64,000 bases of DNA from Salinivibrio sp. ES.052. Its GTDB lineage: Bacteria; Pseudomonadota; Gammaproteobacteria; Enterobacterales; Vibrionaceae. The translations under genes were made by a program, and so were the position numbers. The notes under the pieces are model-generated. The model was given only the letters and a program-made list of their open reading frames with translations, searched no databases and was not told the DNA's origin. Location of the stretch: contig NZ_FSRI01000001.1 in the NCBI RefSeq assembly GCF_900141775.1, positions 714,251 to 778,250 of the forward strand. The letters are read 5' to 3'. Positions 46,390 through 55,336 of this stretch are shown here, piece by piece; within the stretch, counting starts at the first letter, position 1; each line of letters opens with the position of its first letter.

Positions 46390-47670
46390 CTACTCATCAA
46401 AAAATTGCTTGATTGCGGTGATCATGCCTTGGGTGAGTTGGTGGAGTTGGTCGTCGCGGATGCAGTAGGGTGGCATCACATACACCAGTTTGCCGAAGGG
46501 GCGAACCCAAATGCCTTGGGCGGTCATTAAGGGCTGAATATCGGCCAGATTTACCGGGTCGGTCAGCTCTATTACGCCAATTGCGCCAAGCACACGCACG
46601 TCCGCCACACATTCCAATGCGCGAGCGGGGGCTAAGCCGGTTTTTAGCTGCTGCTCGATATGCGCGACGGTCTGCGGCCAGTCACTTTCAAGCAAGGTAT
46701 CCATGCTGGCGCAGGCCACGGCACAGGCGAGTGGATTGCCCATAAAGGTGGGGCCGTGCATAAAACAGCCTGCATCACCGCTACAGACCGTATCGGCCAC
46801 ATGGCGGGTGGTTAGCGTGGCAGCCAAGGTCATGTAGCCACCGGTCAGTGCTTTACCGACGCAGAGTATATCTGGACTGATCCCCGCGTGGTCGCAGGCA
46901 AATAGTTTTCCTGTTCGGCCAAAGCCAGTCGCGATTTCATCCACAATCAGCAGCACATCAAACTCATCGCACAGAGCGCGCACTTGACGCAGGTATTCGG
47001 GATGATAAAAGCGCATACCGCCTGCGCCTTGCACGATGGGTTCTAAGATCACGGCGGCCAGTTGGCCGTGATGCGCGGTGAGTGCTTCGCGCATAGGGCG
47101 CATATCGCTAGGATCCCACTCACCGTCAAAGCGGCTTTGTGGGGAAGGCACAAAATGATGCTGGGGCAGAAACCCTTTGTAGAGTTTGTGCATCGAATTA
47201 TCAGGATCCGTTACCGACATGGCGGCGAACGTGTCGCCATGATAGCCATGACGCAAGGTCAAAAACTGTGCGCGTGATTCGCCGCGTCCCTGCCAATATT
47301 GCATCGCCATTTTAAGCGCTACTTCTACTGATACCGATCCTGAATCGGCCAAAAAGACTTGAGTGAGCGGGGCGGGTGAATGCGCGACTAAGCGCTCACA
47401 AAGCGATACCGCGGGCTGGTGGGTAAGACCGCCAAACATCACATGCGACATCTTATCAATTTGCTGATGCGCTGCGGCGTTCAAAGCAGGGTGGTTGTAG
47501 CCGTGAATGGCTGCCCACCATGATGACATGCCATCAATCAGAACGGTGCCATCTTCAAGATGTAGCTCGGCGCCGCTTGCGTGTGAGACGGGCAAGCAAG
47601 GCAAAGGGTCGAGCGTTGAGGTGTAGGGATGCCAGATATGTTCACGGTCAAAATGGGTGTCAATGCTCAT
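46390..47670 (-). CDS. bioA: adenosylmethionine-8-amino-7-oxononanoate aminotransferase
   Basis: The 426-residue PLP enzyme converts KAPA to DAPA using S-adenosylmethionine as amino donor, the third biotin step. Recognised by [18 protein letters not shown] at the start, the [13 protein letters not shown] pocket, [20 protein letters not shown] (PLP Asp) and [17 protein letters not shown] (catalytic Lys). Full length. It is transcribed away from bioB, with a BirA-type operator in the 102-bp gap. Confidence 0.95.
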   Translation of the reverse strand: MSIDTHFDREHIWHPYTSTLDPLPCLPVSHASGAELHLEDGTVLIDGMSSWWAAIHGYNHPALNAAAHQQIDKMSHVMFGGLTHQPAVSLCERLVAHSPAPLTQVFLADSGSVSVEVALKMAMQYWQGRGESRAQFLTLRHGYHGDTFAAMSVTDPDNSMHKLYKGFLPQHHFVPSPQSRFDGEWDPSDMRPMREALTAHHGQLAAVILEPIVQGAGGMRFYHPEYLRQVRALCDEFDVLLIVDEIATGFGRTGKLFACDHAGISPDILCVGKALTGGYMTLAATLTTRHVADTVCSGDAGCFMHGPTFMGNPLACAVACASMDTLLESDWPQTVAHIEQQLKTGLAPARALECVADVRVLGAIGVIELTDPVNLADIQPLMTAQGIWVRPFGKLVYVMPPYCIRDDQLHQLTQGMITAIKQFFDE

Positions 47671-47682
47671 AAATAAAACAGA

Positions 47683-47735
47683 TGTAAACCAGTGTTATCT
47701 TGTTGTGTTGACAGGTTAACGTCTGTGGGTAGACT
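47683..47735. promoter_or_regulatory. BirA-type operator overlapping the bioB promoter
   Basis: TGTAAACC (47683-47690), 15 bp, then TGTTGACAG (47706-47714), a recognisable form of the BirA operator (TTGTAAACC-N15/16-GGTTTACAA) with a weaker right arm. The bioB promoter, TTGACA (47708-47713) and TAGACT (47730-47735) with 16 bp between, overlaps the right arm, so biotin-loaded BirA would block it. Confidence 0.7.
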
Positions 47736-47772
47736 AGCCAAGCATTAAAACGACAACAACGGGGAAAACCGC

Positions 47773-48825
47773 GTGGAAATAAGACACAACTGGACCGCAC
47801 AGGAAGTGCAAGCATTGTTCGATAAACCCTTTATGGATTTGCTGTTTGAAGCGCAGCAAGTGCACCGCGAATATCATCCAGCTAACCAAGTGCAAGTCAG
47901 CACGCTGTTATCGATCAAAACCGGCGCGTGTCCAGAAGATTGCAAGTATTGTCCGCAAAGTGCGCGGTATCGTACCGATGTTGAAAAAGAACGACTGATG
48001 GAAGTGGAACAGGTGCTCGAAGCGGCAGAAAAAGCCAAAGCTTCAGGCGCGACGCGCTTTTGCATGGGGGCCGCTTGGAAAAACCCCAAGCAACGCGATA
48101 TGCCGTATTTGCTCGATATGATCCAAGGCGTCAAAGGATTAGGGTTGGAAACCTGCATGACACTGGGCATGTTGGATGCGGAGCAAGCCAAGACCTTGTC
48201 CGAGGCGGGTTTGGATTACTACAACCACAATCTCGATACCTCACCTGAGTTTTACGGCAACATTATTACCACGCGGACGTATCAAGAACGCCTCGATACC
48301 TTATCCAACGTGCGAGACGCGGGAATGAAGGTGTGTTCCGGCGGCATTATTGGGCTGGGTGAAAGTGCCCGCGATCGCGCTGGTCTGCTGGTCGAGCTGG
48401 CCAATATGCCTGCTCACCCAGAAAGCGTACCAATCAACATGCTGGTTAAAGTAAAGGGCACACCGCTTGAGAACGTCGATGACGTCGACCCGTTCGATTT
48501 TGTCCGCATTATTGCGGTGGCGCGGATCATGATGCCCAAATCGGCAGTGCGGCTGTCTGCCGGCCGCGAAGACATGAACGAGCAAATGCAAACCTTGTGC
48601 TTTATGGCTGGCGCGAACTCGATCTTCTACGGCTGCAAGCTGTTGACCACACCAAACCCTGACGAAGACGCGGATATGCAGCTATTTAAAAAGCTGGGTA
48701 TTAATCGCGAAGCGGTCAGCCAAAAGCCCGATCAAGTCACTGAGCACGACTTACTTGAGCAAGTGGCCGAGCGAGTCGCAGCGCGCCCGCAAGAGGGCGA
48801 TTTGTTCTACGACGCCAGTGTCTAA
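47773..48825 (+). CDS. bioB: biotin synthase
   Basis: The 350-residue radical SAM enzyme inserts sulfur into dethiobiotin, the last step of biotin synthesis. The 4Fe-4S motif is [11 protein letters not shown] (Cx3Cx2C), and further cluster and substrate residues lie in [21 protein letters not shown] and [10 protein letters not shown]. The start is GTG at 47773. First gene of a tight operon: bioF follows after 6 bp, then bioC and bioD overlap. A BirA-type operator precedes it. Confidence 0.96.
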   Translation: MEIRHNWTAQEVQALFDKPFMDLLFEAQQVHREYHPANQVQVSTLLSIKTGACPEDCKYCPQSARYRTDVEKERLMEVEQVLEAAEKAKASGATRFCMGAAWKNPKQRDMPYLLDMIQGVKGLGLETCMTLGMLDAEQAKTLSEAGLDYYNHNLDTSPEFYGNIITTRTYQERLDTLSNVRDAGMKVCSGGIIGLGESARDRAGLLVELANMPAHPESVPINMLVKVKGTPLENVDDVDPFDFVRIIAVARIMMPKSAVRLSAGREDMNEQMQTLCFMAGANSIFYGCKLLTTPNPDEDADMQLFKKLGINREAVSQKPDQVTEHDLLEQVAERVAARPQEGDLFYDASV

Positions 48826-48831
48826 ATCCCC

Positions 48832-50046
48832 ATGACTGATACAACATCAGCGCTGATCCGCCGTTATCAGGATGAACTGGCCGCACGTCAGCAACAAGGC
48901 TTATGGCGGCAAAGTGGTGACAATGCTGTCGCCGAGTCATGGCGCAACTTTGCGGGGAATGATTACTTGGGCCTTGCGCAAGACCCACGACTGGTGAAAA
49001 GGGCGCAGCAGCACCTTGAACGTTGGGGGGTGGGCGCAACGGCCTCGCCGGTGGTATCCGGTTTTACCGCGGCGCATCAATCCCTTTGTGATCAGCTGTG
49101 TGACTGGCTCGGTTACTCGCAAGCGCTACTGTTTAACAGTGGTTTTGCCGCCAACCAAGCCTTGCTCTTTACGCTGTTAGGTAAAGACGATGTCTTGTTT
49201 CAAGACAAACTCAACCATGCCTCCTTGATTGAGGCTGGCGTATTGAGCCCTGCCACACAGCGTCGTTTTCGTCATAACGACATGGCACACCTTTGCCAGC
49301 TGCTGGCCAAGCAGACTCATCCATCGGCATCGCTGATTGTCTCAGAAGGGGTATTCAGCATGGATGGCGATATATCGCTAACCGAAAGACTTGCCGCGAT
49401 TGCCAACCAATCGGGGACGCTCTGGGCACTGGATGATGCGCATGGGATTGGCGTGTTAGGGCAAGAAGGTGAGGGCAGTATCAGTCGTGGCGCACGGCCG
49501 GATATTTTAATCGTGACGTTTGGAAAAGCCTTAGGTGTCGCAGGAGCGGCAGTGCTGGCCTCTCCCACCATTATTGATTATTTGCGTCAGTTCGCGCGCC
49601 ATTATGTGTATTCGACCGCCATGCCACCTGCGCAAGCGGCACTCATTGAGGATGCGATTAAGCTGGCACGAACAGAGAATTGGCGGCGAGAAACACTCAG
49701 CGCCCATGCCGAACAGCTAGCGCAAGGCCTCCACGACTGGTTAGAGACGACGTCTGCTTTCGAACCGCACGCTGGTAATAGGCAGCCTTTACCGCAACTG
49801 CTCGCGACACCTAGCCCGATAAAACCGCTGATTATCGGCGATTTGGCAGCGTTACAGCAGGTGAATCACGCTTTGATGAAGGCGCACATTCGGGTGGGGG
49901 CGATTCGGCCTCCGACTGTACCTGCCAATACCGCACGCCTGCGGATCAGCTTGTCGGCACAGCATCAAAAAACAGATATCACCGCACTGATTGAGGCGCT
50001 TAAGCCGGTATTAGCATGTGACAAAGCGTGCGAGGTGACGCCATGA
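48832..50046 (+). CDS. bioF: 8-amino-7-oxononanoate synthase
   Basis: The 404-residue PLP enzyme condenses pimeloyl-ACP (or CoA) with alanine to KAPA, the first committed step to the biotin rings. Visible are NFAGNDYLGLAQ near the start, DDAHGIGVLG (PLP Asp-His region) and TFGKALGVAGAAVLA with the Schiff-base Lys. Its last bases overlap the ATG of bioC (ATGA). The N-terminal ~15 residues are less conserved, so the exact start is not critical to the call. Confidence 0.95.
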   Translation: MTDTTSALIRRYQDELAARQQQGLWRQSGDNAVAESWRNFAGNDYLGLAQDPRLVKRAQQHLERWGVGATASPVVSGFTAAHQSLCDQLCDWLGYSQALLFNSGFAANQALLFTLLGKDDVLFQDKLNHASLIEAGVLSPATQRRFRHNDMAHLCQLLAKQTHPSASLIVSEGVFSMDGDISLTERLAAIANQSGTLWALDDAHGIGVLGQEGEGSISRGARPDILIVTFGKALGVAGAAVLASPTIIDYLRQFARHYVYSTAMPPAQAALIEDAIKLARTENWRRETLSAHAEQLAQGLHDWLETTSAFEPHAGNRQPLPQLLATPSPIKPLIIGDLAALQQVNHALMKAHIRVGAIRPPTVPANTARLRISLSAQHQKTDITALIEALKPVLACDKACEVTP

Positions 50047-50837
50047 CCGTCGCCGATAAACAAGCGATTGCCAGAGCGTTTGGCCGAGCCGCGCCCCATT
50101 ATGATGACAGTGCGACGCTGCAGCGCCGAGTGGGTCAGCGCCTGATGGCGTTCGCCAAGCACGATCGGCGTGATATGCGTGAGGGGACCGTGTTGGATGT
50201 CGGCTGTGGTACAGGTTACTTTGCTCAGCGGTGGCTCACTCAAGCCAAGACAGTGATTGGACTGGATCTCAGTGCCCCCATGCTAGCCACTGCAAAAGCG
50301 CGCTGCGGTGATGCCATGCTAGGCCTACAAGCAGATGCGGAGCATTTGCCGCTGGCCGATAACAGTGTCGATCTGGCATTTAGCTCGTTAGCACTGCAAT
50401 GGTGTGACGATTTGCACGTGCCATTGGCGGAGCTGAGTCGGGTCGTTAAACCCGGTGGGCAAATTTTGGTTTCAACCCTCCTTGCCGGTTCGTTGTGTGA
50501 ACTCGACAGCGCGTGGCAACAAGCATGCGGTGCGTCACGGGTGAACCGGTTTATTTCGTTGTCGTCGTTACAGCAGGCAACCCAAACCGCTGGGCTTGCG
50601 CATGCCACTATTTATCAGCAGAGCGAGCAGCTGACTTTTGCCAATGCCCATGCGGTGATGAAAAGCTTAAAAGGCATTGGTGCAACCTACCGTCCGCAAG
50701 GCGTGGGGCAGCAAGGGCTGGCGACAAGAGCGCAGTTTAGCGCGGTAGAAAAGGCGTATCAGCGTTTTGCTCTTGCCGCCGACACCTTACCGGCGACCTA
50801 TCAAATTGGCTACATAGTGATTCACCATCATGCATGA
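50043..50837 (+). CDS. bioC: malonyl-ACP O-methyltransferase
   Basis: The 264-residue SAM-dependent methyltransferase methylates malonyl-ACP so that the fatty-acid machinery can build pimeloyl-ACP. Class I motifs: VLDVGCGTGYFAQRW (motif I), IGLDLSAPML, and DLAFSSLALQWC, typical of BioC. ATG at 50043 overlaps the bioF stop and has a near-perfect GAGGTGA ribosome site; the GTG at 50028 is not preferred. No bioH esterase gene is present in the window. Overlaps bioD at its end. Confidence 0.93.
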   Translation: MTVADKQAIARAFGRAAPHYDDSATLQRRVGQRLMAFAKHDRRDMREGTVLDVGCGTGYFAQRWLTQAKTVIGLDLSAPMLATAKARCGDAMLGLQADAEHLPLADNSVDLAFSSLALQWCDDLHVPLAELSRVVKPGGQILVSTLLAGSLCELDSAWQQACGASRVNRFISLSSLQQATQTAGLAHATIYQQSEQLTFANAHAVMKSLKGIGATYRPQGVGQQGLATRAQFSAVEKAYQRFALAADTLPATYQIGYIVIHHHA

Positions 50838-51504
50838 CAGTTATTTTATTACCGGCACCGACACCGAAGTTGGGAAAACCTACGTTACTGCGGCGCTGTT
50901 GCAAGCTTTTATCGCACAGGGTCATCAAGCGGTGGGCTATAAACCTGTTGCGGCTGGTGCCGATTTAGCCCCCGACCACCAACTAAATAGTGACGCTGTC
51001 ACTTTAAAGCGTGCCAGTGCGATTGCATTGCCGTATGCCGCTATCAATCCAGTGTTGTTAGAAACGCCGTGTTCGCCGCACTGGGCAGCTGCGTTAGCCA
51101 ATACGCCGATTGATACCCAGACACTTAGCGACGGGTTAGCGCATTTAAAACAGCAGGCCAATCCGGTATTGGTAGAGGGCGCCGGCGGTTGGCAAGTGCC
51201 ACTGAGTGAGACTGAAACGCTGGCCGATTGGGTCGTCGCGCATCAATTACCGGTGATCATGGTGGTGGGCATTAAACTCGGCTGCTTAAATCATGCCTTA
51301 CTCACCGCCGAGGCGATTCGTGCGCGCGGGCTTACATTGGCAGGCTGGGTGGCGAATGCGGTTGACCCTGACGCGCAGCACAGCGAGGAAATGGTGCGTT
51401 ATCTTGATGCGCATTTAGATGCGCCTTGTCTGGGATACTTACCGTTTGATGCCGAAGCCTCGCCAGAACAATGCGCGAGCTACTTAGATATTAAGCCGTT
51501 GTAA
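50830..51504 (+). CDS. bioD: dethiobiotin synthetase
   Basis: The 224-residue ATP-dependent carboxylase closes the ureido ring of dethiobiotin. The P-loop is GTDTEVGKTYVT, followed by GYKPVAAGAD and the VEGAGGWQVPLSE segment, all as in BioD. Starts inside the last codons of bioC and ends before a strong terminator, closing the bioBFCD operon. Confidence 0.95.
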   Translation: MHDSYFITGTDTEVGKTYVTAALLQAFIAQGHQAVGYKPVAAGADLAPDHQLNSDAVTLKRASAIALPYAAINPVLLETPCSPHWAAALANTPIDTQTLSDGLAHLKQQANPVLVEGAGGWQVPLSETETLADWVVAHQLPVIMVVGIKLGCLNHALLTAEAIRARGLTLAGWVANAVDPDAQHSEEMVRYLDAHLDAPCLGYLPFDAEASPEQCASYLDIKPL

Positions 51505-51530
51505 ATATATTGCGAGAATGTAGCGTTCAA

Positions 51531-51555
51531 AAAAGCCAGCGCTGTGCTGGCTTTT
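51531..51555. terminator. terminator of the bioBFCD operon
   Basis: AAAAGCCAGC, loop, GCTGGCTTTT; usable on both strands and lying between the bioD stop and the convergent 57-residue gene. Confidence 0.85.
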
Positions 51556-51586
51556 GTCTATTCAGGTAGTCAGTGCGGGTAGACAA

Positions 51587-51760
51587 TTACTTCTGGTCGT
51601 CTCGAACACCCATTAGGCTTTGCTGAACCTCGGCCATCTGGCGCGCTGCTGACGCGTCATCCGACGCTAACCCAAGCTCTGAGCAGGCTTCATCGAAGCT
51701 CATGCCGAGATGACAGGTTAAGATGTCGATAGCGACTCGGTAGTTTTCTTGCTCTGCCAT
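51587..51760 (-). CDS. 57-residue small acidic protein
   Basis: ATG at 51760 preceded by GGAG at good spacing opens a 57-codon frame ending in TAA at 51587-51589. The product is soluble and helical with acidic residues (MAEQENYRVAIDIL, SFDEACSELG, DDASAARQMAEVQQSLM), one cysteine at position 16 and another at 26. I do not recognise the family. The pattern of the first half (a turn FDEACSELGL) resembles a small helix-turn-helix, but no function can be assigned. Codon structure and ribosome site support it. Confidence 0.6.
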   Translation of the reverse strand: MAEQENYRVAIDILTCHLGMSFDEACSELGLASDDASAARQMAEVQQSLMGVRDDQK

Positions 51761-52266
51761 GGTCTCACTCCATTGATAACGCGTTGCGTTGTTAACGATG
51801 CGCTTGTCACCTTTGGTGGTTGCAAGCGTGATAGTTGAAATGACGCTTTATTGTCCATCGGCCCATTGCTGTGTTGGCTCGTGTCGCGCAGCAGCGTCAT
51901 AGTTTTAAACGGCTGCGCATAAACTAGCCTGAGTAAACGGCAATGGCAACTCGACCAAAGTCTATACTGGGTGGTTTTTGTCTTTTTTATTGGGCTTTTA
52001 TGTCTCGATGATTGTTAAATCTTTGAATGGATTGTTAAAAATGGCACGTTGCGTTGCATCACAATTTATTTAGATCAGATAGGAATAACGTGCCACACTA
52101 ACTGGTCAGCGGAGTCGCGTTGCGATCCATTCCCCGTGGGCTGATTCAATCATTTTATTCGTAACAAATTGCATCAAAGGATTGTTTTTATCTTTAATGC
52201 CCATACTATTTTTATCATTACAACAAATAAGCGCTAAACACTGGGTTTAAGCGACGGAGACACACC
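51761..52266. other. 506-bp intergenic region before htpX
   Basis: No credible gene. It holds 9-bp inverted arms TGGCACGTT (52042-52050) and AACGTGCCA (52087-52095) enclosing 36 bp. It should also contain promoters for the small gene and htpX, but no clear sigma32 or CpxR element was found. Confidence 0.5.
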
Positions 52267-53145
52267 ATGAAACGCATAGGATTATTTCTCGCTACCAACC
52301 TCGCGGTGCTGGTCGTATTTAGTATTGTGCTGAATATCATTTATGCCGTGACAGGCATGCAGCCGGGGAGTTTGTCTGGGTTGCTGGTACTGGCAGCGGT
52401 ATTCGGTTTCGGCGGCTCCATCATTTCCTTATTGATGTCAAAATCAATGGCATTGCGCTCAGTGGGGGCGCAAGTGATTGAGCATCCACGCAATGAAACT
52501 GAGCACTGGTTGATGAACACCGTGAGTCAGCAAGCGCAGCGTGCTGGTATTGGTATGCCAACGGTAGCGGTATACAACTCGCCTGACATCAACGCCTTTG
52601 CCACTGGTGCGAAGCGCAATGATTCCGTGGTCGCGGTATCGACCGGCTTGCTACAAAATATGACTCGTGATGAAGCTGAAGCGGTACTGGCGCACGAAGT
52701 GAGCCACATTGCCAATGGTGACATGGTCACCATGACTTTAATGCAAGGGGTGGTGAACACCTTCGTGATCTTTATTTCTCGTGTGATCGCGGGCGCGGTC
52801 AGTGGCATGAACAATAATGAAGAAAGTGAAGGCGGCGGCAACTGGATGATGTACTTCCTCATCTCCTCGGTTCTGGAAATTGTGTTTGGCATTCTGGCCA
52901 GCATCCTGACCATGTGGTTTAGCCGTCATCGCGAATTCCGCGCCGATGCTGGCTCGGCGCAGCTGGTGGGCAAACAGAAAATGATTGCGGCGCTGGAGCG
53001 TTTAAAAGTCAGCCATGAGCCGAAATTGGAAGGCTCAATGATGGCATTTGGCATCAACGGTAAGAAAACGTTGAGTGAGCTATTTATGACTCACCCTCCG
53101 TTAGATAAACGCATTGATGCATTACGTCGTGGCGATCATCTTTAA
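52267..53145 (+). CDS. htpX: membrane zinc metalloprotease HtpX
   Basis: The 292-residue M48B protease has two N-terminal membrane helices (about 5-25 and 35-55), the zinc motif HEVSH (in [13 protein letters not shown]), further helices at 155-200 and the third ligand in [13 protein letters not shown]. HtpX degrades damaged membrane proteins with FtsH. ATG at 52267 follows GGAG. Its terminator lies within the 3' end of the convergent EamA gene. Confidence 0.95.
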   Translation: MKRIGLFLATNLAVLVVFSIVLNIIYAVTGMQPGSLSGLLVLAAVFGFGGSIISLLMSKSMALRSVGAQVIEHPRNETEHWLMNTVSQQAQRAGIGMPTVAVYNSPDINAFATGAKRNDSVVAVSTGLLQNMTRDEAEAVLAHEVSHIANGDMVTMTLMQGVVNTFVIFISRVIAGAVSGMNNNEESEGGGNWMMYFLISSVLEIVFGILASILTMWFSRHREFRADAGSAQLVGKQKMIAALERLKVSHEPKLEGSMMAFGINGKKTLSELFMTHPPLDKRIDALRRGDHL

Positions 53146-53182
53146 ACGCTACGTTGGGTGTGAATTTAACACTTAAACAATC

Positions 53183-54106
53183 TTAGGCGGCCTGTGGGCC
53201 GCTTTTTGTTTGTGCGCGACGCCACTTTATCCCTTCACTGGCGAGCACCGCACCCAATACAATCAATGACATTGCCACCACGGTAAGCGCACTGACGGTT
53301 TCCGAGAACACGGGGATCGCGATCAGTGCGGCCACCACGGGCGTGAATGCGCCTATTGCGGCACTCATTTCTGCGCCCAAACGGCGAATCGCAAACGCAT
53401 AGCTGTAATTGGCAATGATCCCCACGCCCAAGCCTTGCGCCAGCACATGGTAGCCCAGCTCGCCGAGAGGGGCTTGGAGCAGGTTAAACGAGATAAGCCC
53501 GCTCATCGCGCCCACGGGCAGCAGCAAGACGGCTGACATCGCTAATACCGCCCCGGCTTCTGCGGCATTTAAGCCCGTGACACGCACGCCAATGGTAAAC
53601 CACGCCCAACTGATGCTGGCTGCGAGCAAAATCAAATGGCCTTGGGTGACGCTCCACGGTGAGAAGAACAGCGAATGCCACAAAAACGCGCCAATGCCGA
53701 TCACGATCAGCCCAATCCCTAATCGCCGTCCCACCGAGAGCGACTCGCCATAAACGCCCCAAGCAATGGCGGAGACAAACAGTGGCAAGATCCCAGGAAT
53801 TAACGAGGCGCCATCGGCGACAGGGGCAAATTGCATACCTGTCGCGGCAAGCAGATAAAACGGTAAACCCGCCCCAAAAGCAATCGCAAACAGATAGCGT
53901 TTGCGCACGGCAAAAATATGGCGCACACGATGACGGCTCAGCCAACCAAATAGCAGGGCCGCAGGCAAAAAGCGCAGTAGGGCAATATCGCCACTGGTTA
54001 ACACCGACTGGCTGGCTTGACGCAATGATATAAACAGGCTCGCCCAAATGGTCACAGTGACAAGCATGGCGGCGAGGCCTAATAAACGTTGAGAGGAGGC
54101 AGGCAT
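53183..54106 (-). CDS. EamA/DMT family transporter
   Basis: The 307-residue protein has ten membrane helices in two EamA repeats (about 10-145 and 160-290), the pattern of the drug/metabolite transporter superfamily (RhaT, YdcZ, amino-acid exporters). Motifs include LLRFLPAALLFGW in repeat 1 and GAFTPVVAALIAIPVFSE in repeat 2. Substrate unknown; divergent to an AsnC-type regulator, which points to amino-acid or related metabolite export. ATG at 54106 follows AAGGA. Confidence 0.85.
   Translation of the reverse strand: MPASSQRLLGLAAMLVTVTIWASLFISLRQASQSVLTSGDIALLRFLPAALLFGWLSRHRVRHIFAVRKRYLFAIAFGAGLPFYLLAATGMQFAPVADGASLIPGILPLFVSAIAWGVYGESLSVGRRLGIGLIVIGIGAFLWHSLFFSPWSVTQGHLILLAASISWAWFTIGVRVTGLNAAEAGAVLAMSAVLLLPVGAMSGLISFNLLQAPLGELGYHVLAQGLGVGIIANYSYAFAIRRLGAEMSAAIGAFTPVVAALIAIPVFSETVSALTVVAMSLIVLGAVLASEGIKWRRAQTKSGPQAA
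53187..53208 (+). terminator. htpX terminator inside the EamA reading frame
   Basis: GCGGCC, loop TGTG, GGCCGC and five T residues. The hairpin lies over the last codons of the convergent EamA gene (stop at 53183-53185). Confidence 0.7.
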
Positions 54107-54253
54107 GGTTGATTACTTCCTTGATAATGGATGCAGTTAGTGTGGCAGCGTCAAGGGAGGGATTGGTGGCAAATTAACGGGTAGTTTCATCCTCTATTAG
54201 TGGTTATCATCGGTTAATGGTAAATAATTGATGAAAATTACCAAGGAGAGGGT

Positions 54254-54703
54254 TTGGACAGTAAAGACAAAGCCATTCTGGCGCTGTTACAAGACGATGC
54301 GCGCCGCACCACGGCGGAAATCGCTGATGCCGTTGGGTTGTCGTTTTCGCCTTGTGCAAGACGAATCAAAAAGCTGGAAGCCGATGGGGTGATAGCGTCC
54401 TATCAGGTCACGCTCGACCGCCAACGGATTGGGCTTAACATGACCTTTTTTGTCAACGTGAGTTTGAGCAATCACCGAGAAGAGGCGATTGTTACCTTCG
54501 AGCACGCACTGGTGGAAATGGATGAAGTCATCAACGGCCACGTGATCTCAGGTACTTATGACTATCTATTGGAAGTGGTGACGCGAGATTTACCGCACTA
54601 CGAAGCCTTTATGCGCCAGTTACAGACCCTGGCGATGGTTAAAGACATCAATACCAATGTGGCGATCCGTGCGGTAAAACAAGGCGCGGCGCTGAAGGTA
54701 TAG
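54254..54703 (+). CDS. Lrp/AsnC family transcriptional regulator
   Basis: The 149-residue protein has the AsnC helix-turn-helix (about 1-55, DKAILALLQDDARRTTAEIADAVGLS, CARRIKKLEADGVI) and a ligand-binding RAM domain (about 65-140, GHVISGTYDYLLEVVTRDLPHYEAF). The start is TTG at 54254, chosen for the AAGGAG ribosome site. It is transcribed away from the EamA exporter gene, 147 bp apart, and probably controls it in answer to an amino acid. Confidence 0.88.
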   Translation: MDSKDKAILALLQDDARRTTAEIADAVGLSFSPCARRIKKLEADGVIASYQVTLDRQRIGLNMTFFVNVSLSNHREEAIVTFEHALVEMDEVINGHVISGTYDYLLEVVTRDLPHYEAFMRQLQTLAMVKDINTNVAIRAVKQGAALKV

Positions 54704-54730
54704 CGCCGCGCTATTATTGTGAAATGATGG

Positions 54731-54770
54731 TTAGCGAATAGCGAATAGCGAATAGCGAATAGCGATTAGC
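54731..54770. repeat. heptanucleotide tandem repeat
   Basis: Four exact GAATAGC units (54736-54763), one variant GATTAGC (54764-54770) and a partial TTAGC before them. It lies between convergent stops, and its last unit covers the stop codon of trxC (TAA at 54766-54768 on the minus strand). Confidence 0.9.
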
Positions 54771-55197
54771 TAAGGTGCTGGCTCAACCAGTCGCTAAAGG
54801 CATTTTGTGGCAGGGCACCGTTGAGTACGTCAACGCGCTCGCCGTTTTTAAATACCATTAGCGTCGGAATGCTACGAATACGATATTGCGCCGCCAATGC
54901 TTGCTGCGCTTCGGTATCGATTTTAACAAAACGTGCGCGGCCTTCTTCTTGCTCGGCCACTGCCGAAAAGGCAGGCGCGAAGCTTTGGCATGGGCCACAC
55001 CACGGGGCCCAAAAATCGACCACGACAGGCACATCGCTATTTAGCAACGCGTTAAAGTTTTCGCTGGTGCCCTCAATCGGTTTACCGTCCAGCACATCCG
55101 ACTGACACTTGCCGCATTTGGGCGCGTCATTTACCCGCTCGCTTGGAATGCGGTTCATGGCTTGGCAGTGAGGGCAGCGTGAGGTCAAGGTTGTCAT
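54766..55197 (-). CDS. trxC: thioredoxin 2
   Basis: The 143-residue protein has the zinc ribbon of TrxC in its first 35 residues (CPHCQAMN and CGKC) and a thioredoxin fold with the active site WCGPC (in FWAPWCGPCQSF). TrxC reduces cytosolic disulfides and is induced under oxidative stress. ATG at 55197 follows GAGGAAA. A heptamer repeat touches its stop codon. Confidence 0.93.
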   Translation of the reverse strand: MTTLTSRCPHCQAMNRIPSERVNDAPKCGKCQSDVLDGKPIEGTSENFNALLNSDVPVVVDFWAPWCGPCQSFAPAFSAVAEQEEGRARFVKIDTEAQQALAAQYRIRSIPTLMVFKNGERVDVLNGALPQNAFSDWLSQHLS

Positions 55198-55281
55198 TGG
55201 GTTTCCTCGTTGAATTATTTGTGTCTAATATAAGCGGGTGACGTCGCTCGCCCAAGTTGAAATTATCAATCACTCAAATAG

Positions 55282-55309
55282 AAAAAGCCGATGACAAGGC
55301 ACCGGCTTT
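55282..55309 (-). terminator. terminator of the M14 peptidase gene
   Basis: AAAGCCG and CGGCTTT arms with a long loop; on the minus strand five T residues follow, 28 bp past the stop at 55337. Confidence 0.65.
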
Positions 55310-55336
55310 CATCACGCGTTATCGATTCAGTGCGCG

